Positions 52,531 to 61,358 of a DNA stretch of 64,000 bases are shown piece by piece; the stretch's first letter is position 1, and each line of letters begins with the position of its first letter. This DNA comes from Marinithermofilum abyssi. GTDB lineage: Bacteria; Bacillota; Bacilli; Thermoactinomycetales; DSM-45169. The notes under the pieces were generated by a model that was given only the letters and a program-made list of their open reading frames with translations, had not been told where the DNA came from and did no database searches. The stretch spans positions 124,001 to 188,000 of the forward strand of contig NZ_BMHQ01000003.1 of assembly GCF_014641195.1 (NCBI RefSeq), in the 5' to 3' direction. Made by a program: the position numbers and the translations under genes.

Positions 52531-53640
52531 ATGCGAACCAAAGCGACATTGCACGGCTTGCCGGTCTATCAGCCGGGGAAGCTGTTGGAAGAAGTCAAAC
52601 GAGAACTAGGGCTCGATGAAGTGATTAAGTTGGCCTCCAATGAAAATCCTTTCGGTTGTTCGCCGAAAGTATGGGAGTCTTTAGCGAAGGAACGGGAGTT
52701 TTTTGCCATGTACCCGGAAGGCGATGCCCGGGGTTTGCGTCTGGAGCTGGCTGATTTTTATGGAACCTCCCCAGACCGGATTGTTTGCGGGAACGGTTCT
52801 GATGAGATTGTCCAGATGATCGCCCGCGCTTATCTGGAACCGGGAGATCAAGCGGTGATGGCGGATATCACGTTCCCCCGTTACAAAACGATGACGGTGG
52901 TCGAAGGGGCTAAGGCGGTGGAGGTCCCCTTGGTCAATGGGGTACATGATTTGGACGCCATGGTGGAAGCGGTGAATGAGAAGACGAAAATCGTCTGGGT
53001 CTGCAACCCCAACAACCCCACCGGAACGGTAATCTCCCACACCGAGCTGACGCGGTTTTTGAGTCGTCTTCCGGACCATGTGTTGATTGTGGTCGACGAA
53101 GCTTATTATGAATATGTGACGGATGCCGACTACCCGGATACGCTGTCCTTGCTCCCCGACGATCCGAGACTGATTGTGCTGCGGACATTCTCCAAAATCT
53201 ACGGTCTGGCTGCTTTCCGCATCGGTTATGGCATCGCTTCTCCAGAGCTGGCCCGTGAATTGGAAAAAGTGCGGGAGCCGTTTAATACCAACCGACTGGC
53301 CCAGCGGGCTGCGCGGACAGCTTTGACTGACCAAGACTTTGTCTGCAATTGCCGGGAAGCAAACCGGAAAGGAATGGATCAGATCGTTCGCCAGTTGGAG
53401 AATTGGGGTTTATCCTATTTCCCCTCCCAAGGGAACTTCCTCTTACTGGATACTCAGCGCCCGGCGCAAGAGGTATTTGATGTCCTGCTACGGCAAGGAG
53501 TGATCGTCCGTTCCGGTTCCGCTCTCGGTTATCCCACCCACATCCGTGTGACGATCGGTACGGAAGAACAAAACCGTCGTTTTCTCCAAGCCTTGGCCTA
53601 TGCGCTGGAAAAGCCGATCCCAAAGGAGGCTGCCCGTTGA
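52531..53640 (+). CDS. hisC: Histidinol-phosphate / aromatic aminotransferase
   Basis: 369-aa class I PLP aminotransferase. Begins with 'IKLASNENPFGCSPKV', PLP lysine in 'TFSKIYGLAAFRIGYG' near residue 222, and 'NPNNPTGT' for PLP. In Bacillus the enzyme serves both histidine and aromatic amino-acid synthesis, which explains its place between trpA and tyrA. A GGGGAGGAG site precedes the ATG. Confidence 0.93.
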   Translation: MRTKATLHGLPVYQPGKLLEEVKRELGLDEVIKLASNENPFGCSPKVWESLAKEREFFAMYPEGDARGLRLELADFYGTSPDRIVCGNGSDEIVQMIARAYLEPGDQAVMADITFPRYKTMTVVEGAKAVEVPLVNGVHDLDAMVEAVNEKTKIVWVCNPNNPTGTVISHTELTRFLSRLPDHVLIVVDEAYYEYVTDADYPDTLSLLPDDPRLIVLRTFSKIYGLAAFRIGYGIASPELARELEKVREPFNTNRLAQRAARTALTDQDFVCNCREANRKGMDQIVRQLENWGLSYFPSQGNFLLLDTQRPAQEVFDVLLRQGVIVRSGSALGYPTHIRVTIGTEEQNRRFLQALAYALEKPIPKEAAR

Positions 53641-54764
53641 CATTTCGAAAGGCGGCCGTACTGGGAATCGGGTTGATCGGCGGTTCGTTGGCACTCGGTT
53701 TGAAGGAGAAGGCGGGTCTGGAAGTATACGGGTTTGATGTGTCTGAAAGTGCGCTCAAGTGGGCGGAATCTGCCGGTGTGATCCATCAAGGGCATACCAA
53801 TCTGGAGTCGGCTGTAGCGAATGCGGATTTAGTGGTGATCGCGGTTCCGGTAGGTACCACCCCGCGTCTGATGGAACAGCTGGCAGAACTTCCCCTAAAA
53901 TCAAACTGCATCGTTACGGATGTAGGCAGTACCAAAGGAGTAGTGACCAAAGCCGGCATGGTGTTTTCTTCCCGTGGCGTGACCTTTATCGGGGGACACC
54001 CGATGGCAGGCTCCCATCGCTCCGGAGTACAGGCCGCCGATCCGCACCTGTTTGAAAACGCCTATTATGTATTGACGCCCCACCAGGAAACCTCGTTATT
54101 TCAGGTGCAGCGGTTGAGCCGGTTGCTGGAGAAGGCAACGGGGGCCAAACTGGTGCTGATGGATCCGGAACATCACGACCGGGTGGTAGGTGCGATCAGC
54201 CACCTTCCCCATGTGGTGGCAGCTGCACTGGTCAATCAAGTGGGTAGATATAACGAGGAAAATGAATGGTTCTTCCGCTTGGCTGCCGGCGGATTTCGGG
54301 ACCTGACACGGGTGGCGGGAAGCCATCCGCTCATGTGGCGGGATATCCTGTTGAGCAATCGCGATGCCGTTGTGCAATTGCTGGATGATTGGATTCGGGA
54401 TATGCAGGAAATCCAATCCGCTGTAAAGCACCGGGACAGCGAGCGGATTGAATGGTTTTTTCAAAATGCAAAAACGCTGCGCGACAAATTGCCCGACCGT
54501 AAAAAAGGAATTTTGACCGAGGAATATGATTGCTATGTCAATATGCCGGATCATCCCGGTGAAATTGGGAAAGTGGCGACTTTGGTCGGTGAAGCCGGTT
54601 GCAACCTGAGCAATCTTCATGTAATGGAAAATCGGGAAGCGACCCAAGGAGTTCTGCGGTTGGTCTTCCGTGACAGGGAAGAACTGGAACGGGCGGTTAA
54701 CCGGCTGCGCCAGTCGGGGTACGAAGTGTTTTTGATTGAAGAAGAGAATCAGGAGAAAAAGTGA
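53637..54764 (+). CDS. tyrA: Prephenate dehydrogenase
   Basis: 375 aa making 4-hydroxyphenylpyruvate for tyrosine. NAD site 'VLGIGLIGGSLALGLK' near residue 8, 'GGHPMAGSHRSGV' with the catalytic His region, and a C-terminal ACT domain ('MPDHPGEIGKVATLVGEAG', about residue 302 on) for feedback control. TTG 53637 overlaps the hisC stop (TTGA). Confidence 0.94.
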   Translation: MTFRKAAVLGIGLIGGSLALGLKEKAGLEVYGFDVSESALKWAESAGVIHQGHTNLESAVANADLVVIAVPVGTTPRLMEQLAELPLKSNCIVTDVGSTKGVVTKAGMVFSSRGVTFIGGHPMAGSHRSGVQAADPHLFENAYYVLTPHQETSLFQVQRLSRLLEKATGAKLVLMDPEHHDRVVGAISHLPHVVAAALVNQVGRYNEENEWFFRLAAGGFRDLTRVAGSHPLMWRDILLSNRDAVVQLLDDWIRDMQEIQSAVKHRDSERIEWFFQNAKTLRDKLPDRKKGILTEEYDCYVNMPDHPGEIGKVATLVGEAGCNLSNLHVMENREATQGVLRLVFRDREELERAVNRLRQSGYEVFLIEEENQEKK

Positions 54765-54773
54765 GGAGGAACC

Positions 54774-56057
54774 ATGGCAGTCATTCAGACGGAAAAACGA
54801 AAGGGTTTAACCGGCAGTGTGCGGGTACCGGGAGATAAATCCATTTCGCACCGGGCAGTAATGTTTGGTGCCATTGCCAAGGGAACGACAAGGGTCGAAG
54901 GGTTCTTACCGGGTGCGGACTGTTTAAGCACCATCGAATGTTTTCGCCGAATGGGTGTCACCATCCACACCCATTCTCCCACGTCTTTGCAGGTGGAAGG
55001 ACAGGGCTGGGATGGATTGCGGGAACCGGGGTCTTTTCTGGATGTCGGCAATTCCGGCACGACGATCCGGCTGATGCTGGGGATTTTGACCGGGCGCCCT
55101 TTTTGGTCCACGGTCATCGGGGATGAATCGATTGCACGGCGCCCGATGGATCGCGTGGTGAAGCCCTTGCGTCAGATGGGGGCAAGAGTGGATGGCCGCC
55201 GCGATGGAAAGTTTACCCCACTCGGGGTGCGCGGCGGTAATCTGCAAGGCATCCGCTTTGAGAGTCCGGTTGCCAGTGCCCAGGTGAAGTCCTGTTTGCT
55301 GTTGGCCGGTTTACAAGCGGCAGGGACGACAACAATTGCAGAGCCTTCCTTGTCACGGGATCATACAGAGCGGATGTTGCGTGCATTTGGTGTAGAGCTG
55401 CAACGTGAGGGATACGCTGTTTCGGTTCAGGGCGGTCAGTCCTTGGTTGCCCAGGAAGTCCGTGTCCCCGGAGATATTTCCTCTGCAGCCTTCATCATGG
55501 CGGCGGCGCTGCTGGTACCCGACAGCAAGGTGACGATCCGCGATGTAGGGTTGAATCCCACTCGCACCGGGATTATCGATGCCTTGCAAGCTATGGGTGC
55601 CCGGTTGGAAGTGGAAGAGAAGGGGGAATGGTGCGGAGAGCCCGTAGGAGATATCACGGTCAGATCCAGTGAACTTCAGAGTACGGAGATCGGCGGGGAT
55701 CTCATCCCGCGGCTGATCGATGAAATTCCGATTTTGGCCGTGATCGCTTCACAGGCTGAAGGCACGACGGTGATCAAAGATGCTGCGGAGTTGAAGGTGA
55801 AAGAAACAAATCGTATCGCTGTGACGGCCCAGGAGTTGCGCAAGTTGGGCGCCCGGGTAGAGGAGACAGACGATGGACTCATTATTCACGGTCCCTCTCC
55901 TTTGACCGGCGGTGAATGTGACAGTCACGGGGATCATCGCATAGGGATGGCGATGGCGATCGCAGGCCTGATTGCAGACCGGGGATGCAAGGTTCATCGT
56001 GCCGAGGCGATCGATGTTTCTTTTCCCGGTTTTGAAGCGTTGCTGCAACAATTATGA
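54774..56057 (+). CDS. aroA: 3-phosphoshikimate 1-carboxyvinyltransferase (EPSP synthase)
   Basis: 427 aa (aroE in B. subtilis). '[16 protein letters not shown]' near residue 21, '[13 protein letters not shown]' near 91 and 'RVKETNR'-type '[13 protein letters not shown]' near 341 identify it. The NSGTT loop has Thr-Thr rather than the glyphosate-sensitive 'AGTAMRPL', as in class II enzymes. Starts behind GAGGAGG. Confidence 0.95.
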   Translation: MAVIQTEKRKGLTGSVRVPGDKSISHRAVMFGAIAKGTTRVEGFLPGADCLSTIECFRRMGVTIHTHSPTSLQVEGQGWDGLREPGSFLDVGNSGTTIRLMLGILTGRPFWSTVIGDESIARRPMDRVVKPLRQMGARVDGRRDGKFTPLGVRGGNLQGIRFESPVASAQVKSCLLLAGLQAAGTTTIAEPSLSRDHTERMLRAFGVELQREGYAVSVQGGQSLVAQEVRVPGDISSAAFIMAAALLVPDSKVTIRDVGLNPTRTGIIDALQAMGARLEVEEKGEWCGEPVGDITVRSSELQSTEIGGDLIPRLIDEIPILAVIASQAEGTTVIKDAAELKVKETNRIAVTAQELRKLGARVEETDDGLIIHGPSPLTGGECDSHGDHRIGMAMAIAGLIADRGCKVHRAEAIDVSFPGFEALLQQL

Positions 56058-56092
56058 GTATCAAAATACCAACAGAAAATTCGGAAAGAGGG

Positions 56093-56121
56093 TTGACCTG
56101 GAAAAATAGCATGCTTATAAT
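56093..56121 (+). promoter_or_regulatory. Strong promoter after aroA
   Basis: TTGACC (56093-56098), 17-base spacer, TATAAT (56116-56121): near-consensus sigma-A promoter in the spacer. Confidence 0.75.
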
Positions 56122-56126
56122 GAACA

Positions 56127-56204
56127 CATAGTATGGTTTCTCTCCACTCCTATCCATGATGCACGGTTGTGCAAACCGCTCTCTGACGGGCGGTTCTTTT
56201 TTTG
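56127..56204 (+). ncRNA. Candidate small RNA or attenuated leader
   Basis: Transcription from the promoter above would end at the terminator AACCGC-CC/GGGCGGTT (about 56173-56192, then TTTTTTT to 56203), giving an RNA of roughly 77 bases with a second small hairpin (GCACGGTTGTGC). It has no reading frame of note. It may be an independent small RNA or the attenuated leader of the membrane-protein gene that follows. It would also terminate the aroA transcript. Confidence 0.4.
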
Positions 56205-56243
56205 TCCCTTCCGTAATACAACTCCAATGAGGAGGGGAATGGG

Positions 56244-56726
56244 ATGCGCAAAGAATCGAGGCAATTTGCCGTAGAAATGGCGTTTGTCCTGACAATGGTC
56301 TGGTTACTAAAAGAATGGGTATTTCCCTTCTGGATCTGGAAACTGTTTCAAAACGGAGATGCAACATCGATGATGACGGAATGGATGATACTCATGGTCG
56401 CCGTCATCACCGGAATCGTATATATCGGTCTGGGCTCCTCGGCCAAGTATCAACACGCCTTGCCATATCCCAATGCCACCTTGATTTTTGCCGCTGTTCA
56501 CGGTACATACTGGCTTTCCGGCACGTTTTTTCCCTTGATCAGGGAAGGGTGGGCCGGTCTTTTGGGAGACGGGATCCGCTTGTTTGCCGGCGGGAGGGAA
56601 GTGGAACCGCTGATCATCGTCACAGCCTGTTACCTCCTGTTTTTGCTGGGAAGAAAGGTTAACGTAAAAGAATCTTCTTACACTCACCGTCAAACCCAGA
56701 CACGATCCGTTCAACAAAGCCGGTAA
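56244..56726 (+). CDS. Hypothetical membrane protein
   Basis: 160 aa with four hydrophobic segments (about 10-31, 44-66, 80-96, 128-143). ATG 56244 follows GAGGAGGGGAATGG. No family recognised. It is the first gene of the short accessory island between aroA and ypiB; the truncated TnpB gene begins 45 bases later. Confidence 0.62.
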   Translation: MRKESRQFAVEMAFVLTMVWLLKEWVFPFWIWKLFQNGDATSMMTEWMILMVAVITGIVYIGLGSSAKYQHALPYPNATLIFAAVHGTYWLSGTFFPLIREGWAGLLGDGIRLFAGGREVEPLIIVTACYLLFLLGRKVNVKESSYTHRQTQTRSVQQSR

Positions 56727-56770
56727 ATCCCCACGGCGCCCATAGGAAGTGCCCCTGGGGTGCTTTAGCC

Positions 56771-57037
56771 GTGTGGAGCAAGTCACAGCTCGTCCAATTC
56801 ACGTCTTACAAGGCAGAATGGGCTGGTAAGAATGTGGAATTGGTTGACCCTCACAATACGTCACAGGCATGCTCCGAGTGTGGGCAGATTGGAAAGAAAA
56901 AACTGAGTGAACGGATCCATAAATGTTCATGCGGATATATAGCAGACAGAGATGTCAACGCTGCAAGGAATATCCTACATAAAGCGATTGGATACGTTCC
57001 CCAAGTCTATGGCCAACTTGAATTACAACTTTTCTAG
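56771..57037 (+). pseudogene. tnpB: Truncated IS200/IS605-type TnpB (C-terminal fragment)
   Basis: 88 codons covering only the C-terminus of an about 370-aa RNA-guided nuclease. 'QLVQFTSYKAEWAGKNVELVDPHNTSQACSECG' (split here as a signature region, residues 6-38) leads into the zinc finger CSEC ... CSCG and the third RuvC Asp in 'DRDVNAARNIL'. The first two RuvC motifs and the N-terminal domains are missing, so it cannot cut DNA. No tnpA is near. The frame is open upstream but shows no TnpB sequence there. Confidence 0.9.
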
Positions 57038-57122
57038 GCTCGGAACGAGCCTTCGTGGACGGATGTGGGTTGCCACGCCAGATGAAACGAGAAGCTCGCC
57101 ATTTCAATGGCGAGTAGTTCAC
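57038..57122 (+). mobile_element. IS605-type right end with omega-RNA-like hairpins
   Basis: After the tnpB stop there is a hairpin AGGCTCG-GAA-CGAGCCT (57036-57052), then a terminal hairpin CTCGCCAT / ATGGCGAG (57095-57114) followed by TAGTTCAC at 57115-57122. This arrangement is typical of IS605 right ends, which also encode the 3' part of the omega RNA; the bases after 57122 would be the guide. Confidence 0.65.
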
Positions 57123-57421
57123 TATTTACAGTAGAGTTATCTGTACCATAGTCATTTCCTTTTTGTCAGCAAATTCCGTCGGTTGGTTGCTATATGAATA
57201 TTCAAAAACCCTGCGGCTACAGCGCTGTGGGGTTTCGACTGATTTCTGACCTTACGGGAATCTCCACTTTTAAAACTTGCCACGATGAAACCGGACTGCA
57301 ATCGTTTTATCATGTCGATTTTTGTCAGAAAAAGTCCGATTTTTAAAATAGTATTCCAGTTATTCTCATGGCAACATGTACTTGTAAATGGGAATGGAGC
57401 TATAATCTAGGAGGAATCGAG
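57123..57421. other. Spacer between TnpB remnant and amidase gene
   Basis: AT-rich, no gene seen. A minus-strand hairpin AAACCCC...GGGTTT lies near 57205-57235. The end holds TAGGAGGA, the ribosome site of the amidase gene. Confidence 0.5.
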
Positions 57422-58510
57422 TTGAGACGATTTGTGTATGGGTTGATCGCGGTCGCGCTTTTTGTCACCCTTGCCCTGCCGGCGGGTATGTCTACGGTTT
57501 CGGCTGAAAAGCCGAAGGCTCCCGAGACGGCGCTCACTCACGAGAAACTTCCGAAAATCTCGTACTATCCGGAACCGAAACCATCGGAAGTCCGTTCGGC
57601 AAAGGCCAAATACGCCAAGGCCATGGCCGTCACCAAAGAACTGGCGGCAAAAAAAGGAAAGAACATCCAGGCGGACATCGACGATCCGGCCTTTCAGGCG
57701 TTTGTTTTTGAATTGGGCTCTGCACCCGGTGAATTGCCAAAGGACGACCAGGATGAGATAGTCAATTTCGTCCGGTTCATCGATCGTTATGAAAATATAA
57801 AGAAAAACGAGCAGATCAAAAAATTTCAGGATAAAATCAAACAGGGAAAAGGACTGAGCGACAAGGAACGACGAAAATTGCACTCTCTGCTTCCCGTCGA
57901 TGTGGATCGACAAACTATCATGAAAAACCAGCAAAAGAGGAAGGCGATCCCCCAGCAGACCATTTATCCCTATGATAGAAAAGCCGCCGTGGACTATGCC
58001 CATCAATGGTGGGACGGACGCAACAACGAGGAATACGGCTTTTACTATTGGTACTACGACTGCAGCGAGGAAGATCCCGAATGCTGGAACGATTGCACCA
58101 ACTTCGTCTCGCAAGCCCTGGAAAAGGGCGGTATGGTGGAATGGCACGGGGGACAGCTGCCGCCTGAATACGACTGATATTATAGGGACTGGTGGTTCTT
58201 CGGTCCCACCCATACCTGGGGAGGCGCCAATAACTTTTTCCAACATATGAAGGTTCGAGCCAAATTGACAGACAACCCCCTCAATTTAGACATCGGTGAT
58301 GTCATCAATATCAACTTCAGCAACGACCCGGATGTGGACCATACGGCGATAATCACGGTGGCGGATGGCATCGTCAGAAAGAGGACGCAGCACACGACGG
58401 ACAAAAAAGATGTCGACATTTCCGATGTGCTTAACCAAAGAGGTTACACTGTTTATATGTGGGAGCTGGATGAGGCCAATCGTCAAGGTCCTTACGTCCC
58501 CCCGAAATAA
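57422..58510 (+). pseudogene. Secreted amidase-domain protein split by one in-frame TGA
   Basis: Read with the TGA at 58175-58177 ignored, the frame is continuous for 362 codons: signal peptide (about 1-28, after 'RRFVYGLIAVALFVTLALPA'), a charged helical region, then an Amidase_6 (NlpC/P60-like) domain from 'YDRKAAVDYAHQWW'. The nucleophile region 'DCTNFVSQAL' (Cys about 225) lies before codon 252, the TGA; 'YYRDWWFFG' and the likely catalytic His about 307 ('DVDHTAII') lie after it. A TGG-to-TGA change is the simplest cause. As it stands the first part (251 aa) lacks the His. TTG 57422 is favoured by TAGGAGGA. Confidence 0.85.
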
Positions 58511-58581
58511 TTCGGCAAGAAGGGAGACGGGAAATCATGTTCCCGTCTCTTCGCTCATTTCGTGGAAGGAGTGTTGATCGA

Positions 58582-58992
58582 ATGAAAAGGATCTGGTGGC
58601 TTCCTCTGCTATTGATTCTCTTGTGGGGCTGTTCCAACCAGGAGACTCCTTTCCAATTCACCCAACTAAAAAAAATGGGGAATCTCCCCTTGCCCGATAG
58701 CGCCGTACCCGATCCCTCCCGTTCGACCGGAGAAAAAGCGACATACACCGTCGATGCCGACGATTTTCCGACCCACGTGGTCTATCGAAACCAGATTGTC
58801 CGGCTGGTGGAAGAGGACTGGCTGGTATATTCGGAACACGCCCCCAAAGTCATCCGCGCGAGCAAAGGTTCCCGTCATTACCGGATCCTCATCGGACACG
58901 ACAGGGACGGGGATACGGTCATCACCGTCGAACCGGCGGGAGAATCGTTGCTGAAGTATTATGACCGGGTGCAATCGGACCGTTCCCGGTAG
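58582..58992 (+). CDS. Hypothetical lipoprotein
   Basis: 136 aa with a lipoprotein signal 'KRIWWLPLLLILLWGC' (Cys about residue 18) and a short beta-rich domain ('THVVYRNQIVRLVEEDWLVYS'). ATG 58582 follows GGAAGGAG. It directly follows the broken amidase gene and could be its former partner. No family recognised. Confidence 0.7.
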   Translation: MKRIWWLPLLLILLWGCSNQETPFQFTQLKKMGNLPLPDSAVPDPSRSTGEKATYTVDADDFPTHVVYRNQIVRLVEEDWLVYSEHAPKVIRASKGSRHYRILIGHDRDGDTVITVEPAGESLLKYYDRVQSDRSR

Positions 58993-59490
58993 AGGGGAAC
59001 GAAGACCGGGGTGGGTGAAGTCGAGAGATCGGAGACGGCCAACCATCTCGACCGAGCCCGCGTATGGGTTTGTCAGCAACCTCAGAGAAAAGCCCTGACG
59101 GAGGGCTTTTCTCTGGCTCACTCTGGCTCATGGATATCTACGTACCAACAATAGACACCTTTCATTTTTATCCATTGCCGGGTCAAATATAAAAAATGGA
59201 CCCACGCAGGATACCTGCGTGAGCCCGTCTTTCAAGGCTTTTGCTTGTGAAGCAAGGGCTTTTTATTTGGGGTAGAGGTAATAGATGCTACATCTACCCC
59301 TTGGCTTTTATATTTAGATTTAATAAATTCAAACAAGTTTGCAACACAAACAAAAAAGCTTAAAGAATAAACCGAAGCCTACAGGCAACGCGAAAAAGAT
59401 GGGGAGGTCACGGGGAAACTTTCGCAACAGGATAATTTTCCTCCGTTTCGTCCAAACTGCTGAATAACAGACGGTTTTGGAGGAAGAACG
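58993..59490. other. Spacer with three stacked hairpins
   Basis: No gene. Hairpins: 59084-59114 (AGAGAAAAGCCCT / AGGGCTTTTCTCT), 59204-59222 (CACGCAGG / CCTGCGTG), 59236-59262 (terminator-like, ending in T-run) and 59269-59300 (GGGGTAGA / TCTACCCC). The rest is AT-rich and includes the 25-bp sequence shared with the ndk-aroC spacer. Confidence 0.6.
59084..59114. terminator. Terminator-like hairpin after the lipoprotein gene
   Basis: Thirteen-base stem AGAGAAAAGCCCT / AGGGCTTTTCTCT with loop GACGG; T and A runs lie within the arms, so it can work both ways. Confidence 0.7.
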
Positions 59491-60624
59491 ATGAATTTTG
59501 CGGACTTGCTCACTTATGCGGATATCCAACAGGTGAAAAAAATTGCAGCCCACTATGGCTGTGTCACAGACCAGCATTCCAAAAATGACATGATTACGTC
59601 TCTGTTACATCATTTGGGCCGGAAATCGCAACTGGCGACTATGGTGGAAGGATTGTCACCGGAAGAGTTTCGCTTTTTGCAGCAAATCTGTTTTGACTCC
59701 CGCGATCTGTTCAGCCAGGAGGATTTGTTGGGAAAAGGGAAGACCGCCCTGGGAGATGGGGAGGAAAGTCCCCGTCGTCTGGTGATTTCCGGTATGCAGC
59801 GTGGCTGGATTTTTCCGGGGGTAACGCAGCGGCACCGTACCTTTTTTCAGATCCCGGCGGATTTGCGCCGCCGTTTTTTGGAGCTGCTCGCGGAGCCTTA
59901 TCGGATCAATGATGGGATGAAGAAGGATGAGCCCTTCGCTTACCGTGATGAAGAAGGACACATGATCCAAGATTTGATTCACTTCCTCAAGTATCTACGC
60001 CACGGGGAGATCCCACTCACCTCGGAAGGCGGCATCTATAAGCAGCATCAACGGCAAATTTTTAAAATGTTTGCGGTCCCGGAGGAGCTGGTGGACAAGA
60101 AGGGGTGGCGGTTTGGTTTTGGCCGGCGGTATCATCAGTACCCGGATCGGTTTTCACTGTTGTATGATTATGCGTATTACAAAGGCTACATCATGGAATT
60201 ACTGGAAGAAGGAGTTTTGCGTTTAACCGAGGAAGGCGTAGGGAAAATCGAAGACAAAAAGCGGGGGGAAGATCGGGAACTGTACCGTTTTTGGCTCCGT
60301 CTGTATCGGCGTCCCATTCCCCATGTAGCGGTGATTGTCCAGTGGGTGGATCTGTTGTGCAGATATGAGTGGATCGGGGTATCCCAAGTGGAAGAAGCCG
60401 TATCAAGTTGGCTGCATCCTTTTTACTATGAGGATAAGAAAAGTCTGCTGCAACGGTTGTTGAAAATGATGCTGCATCTGGGGATGATTCGTTTGGGAGA
60501 GAGAAAAAACGGCGAAAAAGTCATTCGGATGAATGAGATCGGACATACATGGATTACTGGGGTTTCCGGATTTTCCGAGAAGGCGTTGGACAAACGTTAT
60601 ACAGAGGTGTCACCTGCTCAATAA
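59491..60624 (+). CDS. Hypothetical protein with XPB/Ssl2-like N-terminal features
   Basis: 377 aa, no signal or membrane segment. It is built of helical and winged-helix-like units; 'LSPEEFRFLQQICFDSRDLFSQEDLLGKG' and 'PADLRRRFLELLAEPYRI' recall the N-terminal domain found in helicase-associated XPB/Ssl2-like proteins. No helicase motor motif is present. GGAGGAAG precedes ATG 59491. It sits where B. subtilis has the TPR gene ypiA, but I do not see TPR repeats. Function unknown. Confidence 0.68.
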   Translation: MNFADLLTYADIQQVKKIAAHYGCVTDQHSKNDMITSLLHHLGRKSQLATMVEGLSPEEFRFLQQICFDSRDLFSQEDLLGKGKTALGDGEESPRRLVISGMQRGWIFPGVTQRHRTFFQIPADLRRRFLELLAEPYRINDGMKKDEPFAYRDEEGHMIQDLIHFLKYLRHGEIPLTSEGGIYKQHQRQIFKMFAVPEELVDKKGWRFGFGRRYHQYPDRFSLLYDYAYYKGYIMELLEEGVLRLTEEGVGKIEDKKRGEDRELYRFWLRLYRRPIPHVAVIVQWVDLLCRYEWIGVSQVEEAVSSWLHPFYYEDKKSLLQRLLKMMLHLGMIRLGERKNGEKVIRMNEIGHTWITGVSGFSEKALDKRYTEVSPAQ

Positions 60625-60747
60625 ATCGCCATATTCAGAAGGAAAACGGCTGGTTCCTGTGGAATAAAAATATAAACTCACATCATAGTTATAAAAAAAT
60701 ATCATAATTTTCGATTCATACCGGATCGGTATAAGGGGGATGGGGGG

Positions 60748-61305
60748 ATGGATGTGAGCGAATGTGTCACGGTCTCGGAGAAAAGGGACTTCATTCAGTG
60801 GTTCCTGACGCGTTTTGAGTTGCAGAAACGTGAAGCTGCTTGGCTGCTCAATTACCTTTGTTCCGATGATCAGATTCTGAAACGTATCCATTTCGTTGAC
60901 AACCTCCGTCAGTTGCCCAAGACAATGGTCATTTCGACCCGGTGCAGCCGTTCAACCCCATTTAAGTTCACAAAGAATAAACGAGTCAGCAATGACGTCG
61001 AGTCTGCCTTCTACGATATCCGAACATGCCCCCATGAAGACCTGTATATCTCTCTCCTGTTTAAGGAGCGGACCAGTTGCCCGGAATACGCTGCAGTATT
61101 GGAGGTCAACCCTATGGAGAGACAGGATCTCGTTCAAGACACTCTGATCAGTTTGATAGCGGAAATGGTCCTGGATGACGCGGTTCGTGACTTTCGAAAG
61201 AAGGATTTGTACAGACGAATCGATGCTGCTCTGGAAAAGGGAGACGAAGAACAATTCTTACAATTAACCGAACAGTGGTTGAAAATCGTGGAAGTAAAAA
61301 AATAA
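60748..61305 (+). CDS. ypiB: YpiB (UPF0302) family protein
   Basis: 185 aa, close to the 179 aa of B. subtilis YpiB. 'FIQWFLTRFELQKREAAWLLNYL' and 'LDDAVRDFRKKDLYRRIDAALEKGDEEQF' are the conserved ends of the family (part of which is UPF0302/DUF2527-like). Cytoplasmic, function unresolved. Followed by a terminator and ypiF, as in Bacilli. Confidence 0.87.
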   Translation: MDVSECVTVSEKRDFIQWFLTRFELQKREAAWLLNYLCSDDQILKRIHFVDNLRQLPKTMVISTRCSRSTPFKFTKNKRVSNDVESAFYDIRTCPHEDLYISLLFKERTSCPEYAAVLEVNPMERQDLVQDTLISLIAEMVLDDAVRDFRKKDLYRRIDAALEKGDEEQFLQLTEQWLKIVEVKK

Positions 61306-61316
61306 CTTCGATATAA

Positions 61317-61342
61317 TGCTCGGCAGAGACCGAGCTTTTTTT
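61317..61342 (+). terminator. Terminator after ypiB
   Basis: GCTCGG / CCGAGC stem, loop CAGAGA, seven T residues. Confidence 0.82.
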
Positions 61343-61358
61343 GTGAGGAGGAGCGTGT

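Noticed and set aside
57368-57421. ATG 57368 as amidase start
   Set aside because: It would put the TAGGAGGA ribosome site inside the gene and add cysteine-rich residues before the signal peptide; TTG 57422 fits better.
58537-58581. Upstream extension of the lipoprotein gene
   Set aside because: The extension covers the ribosome site GGAAGGAG and spoils the lipoprotein signal peptide.
59269-59300. Palindrome GGGGTAGA/TCTACCCC as a replication origin or attachment site
   Set aside because: No DnaA boxes, integrase gene or tRNA border are nearby.
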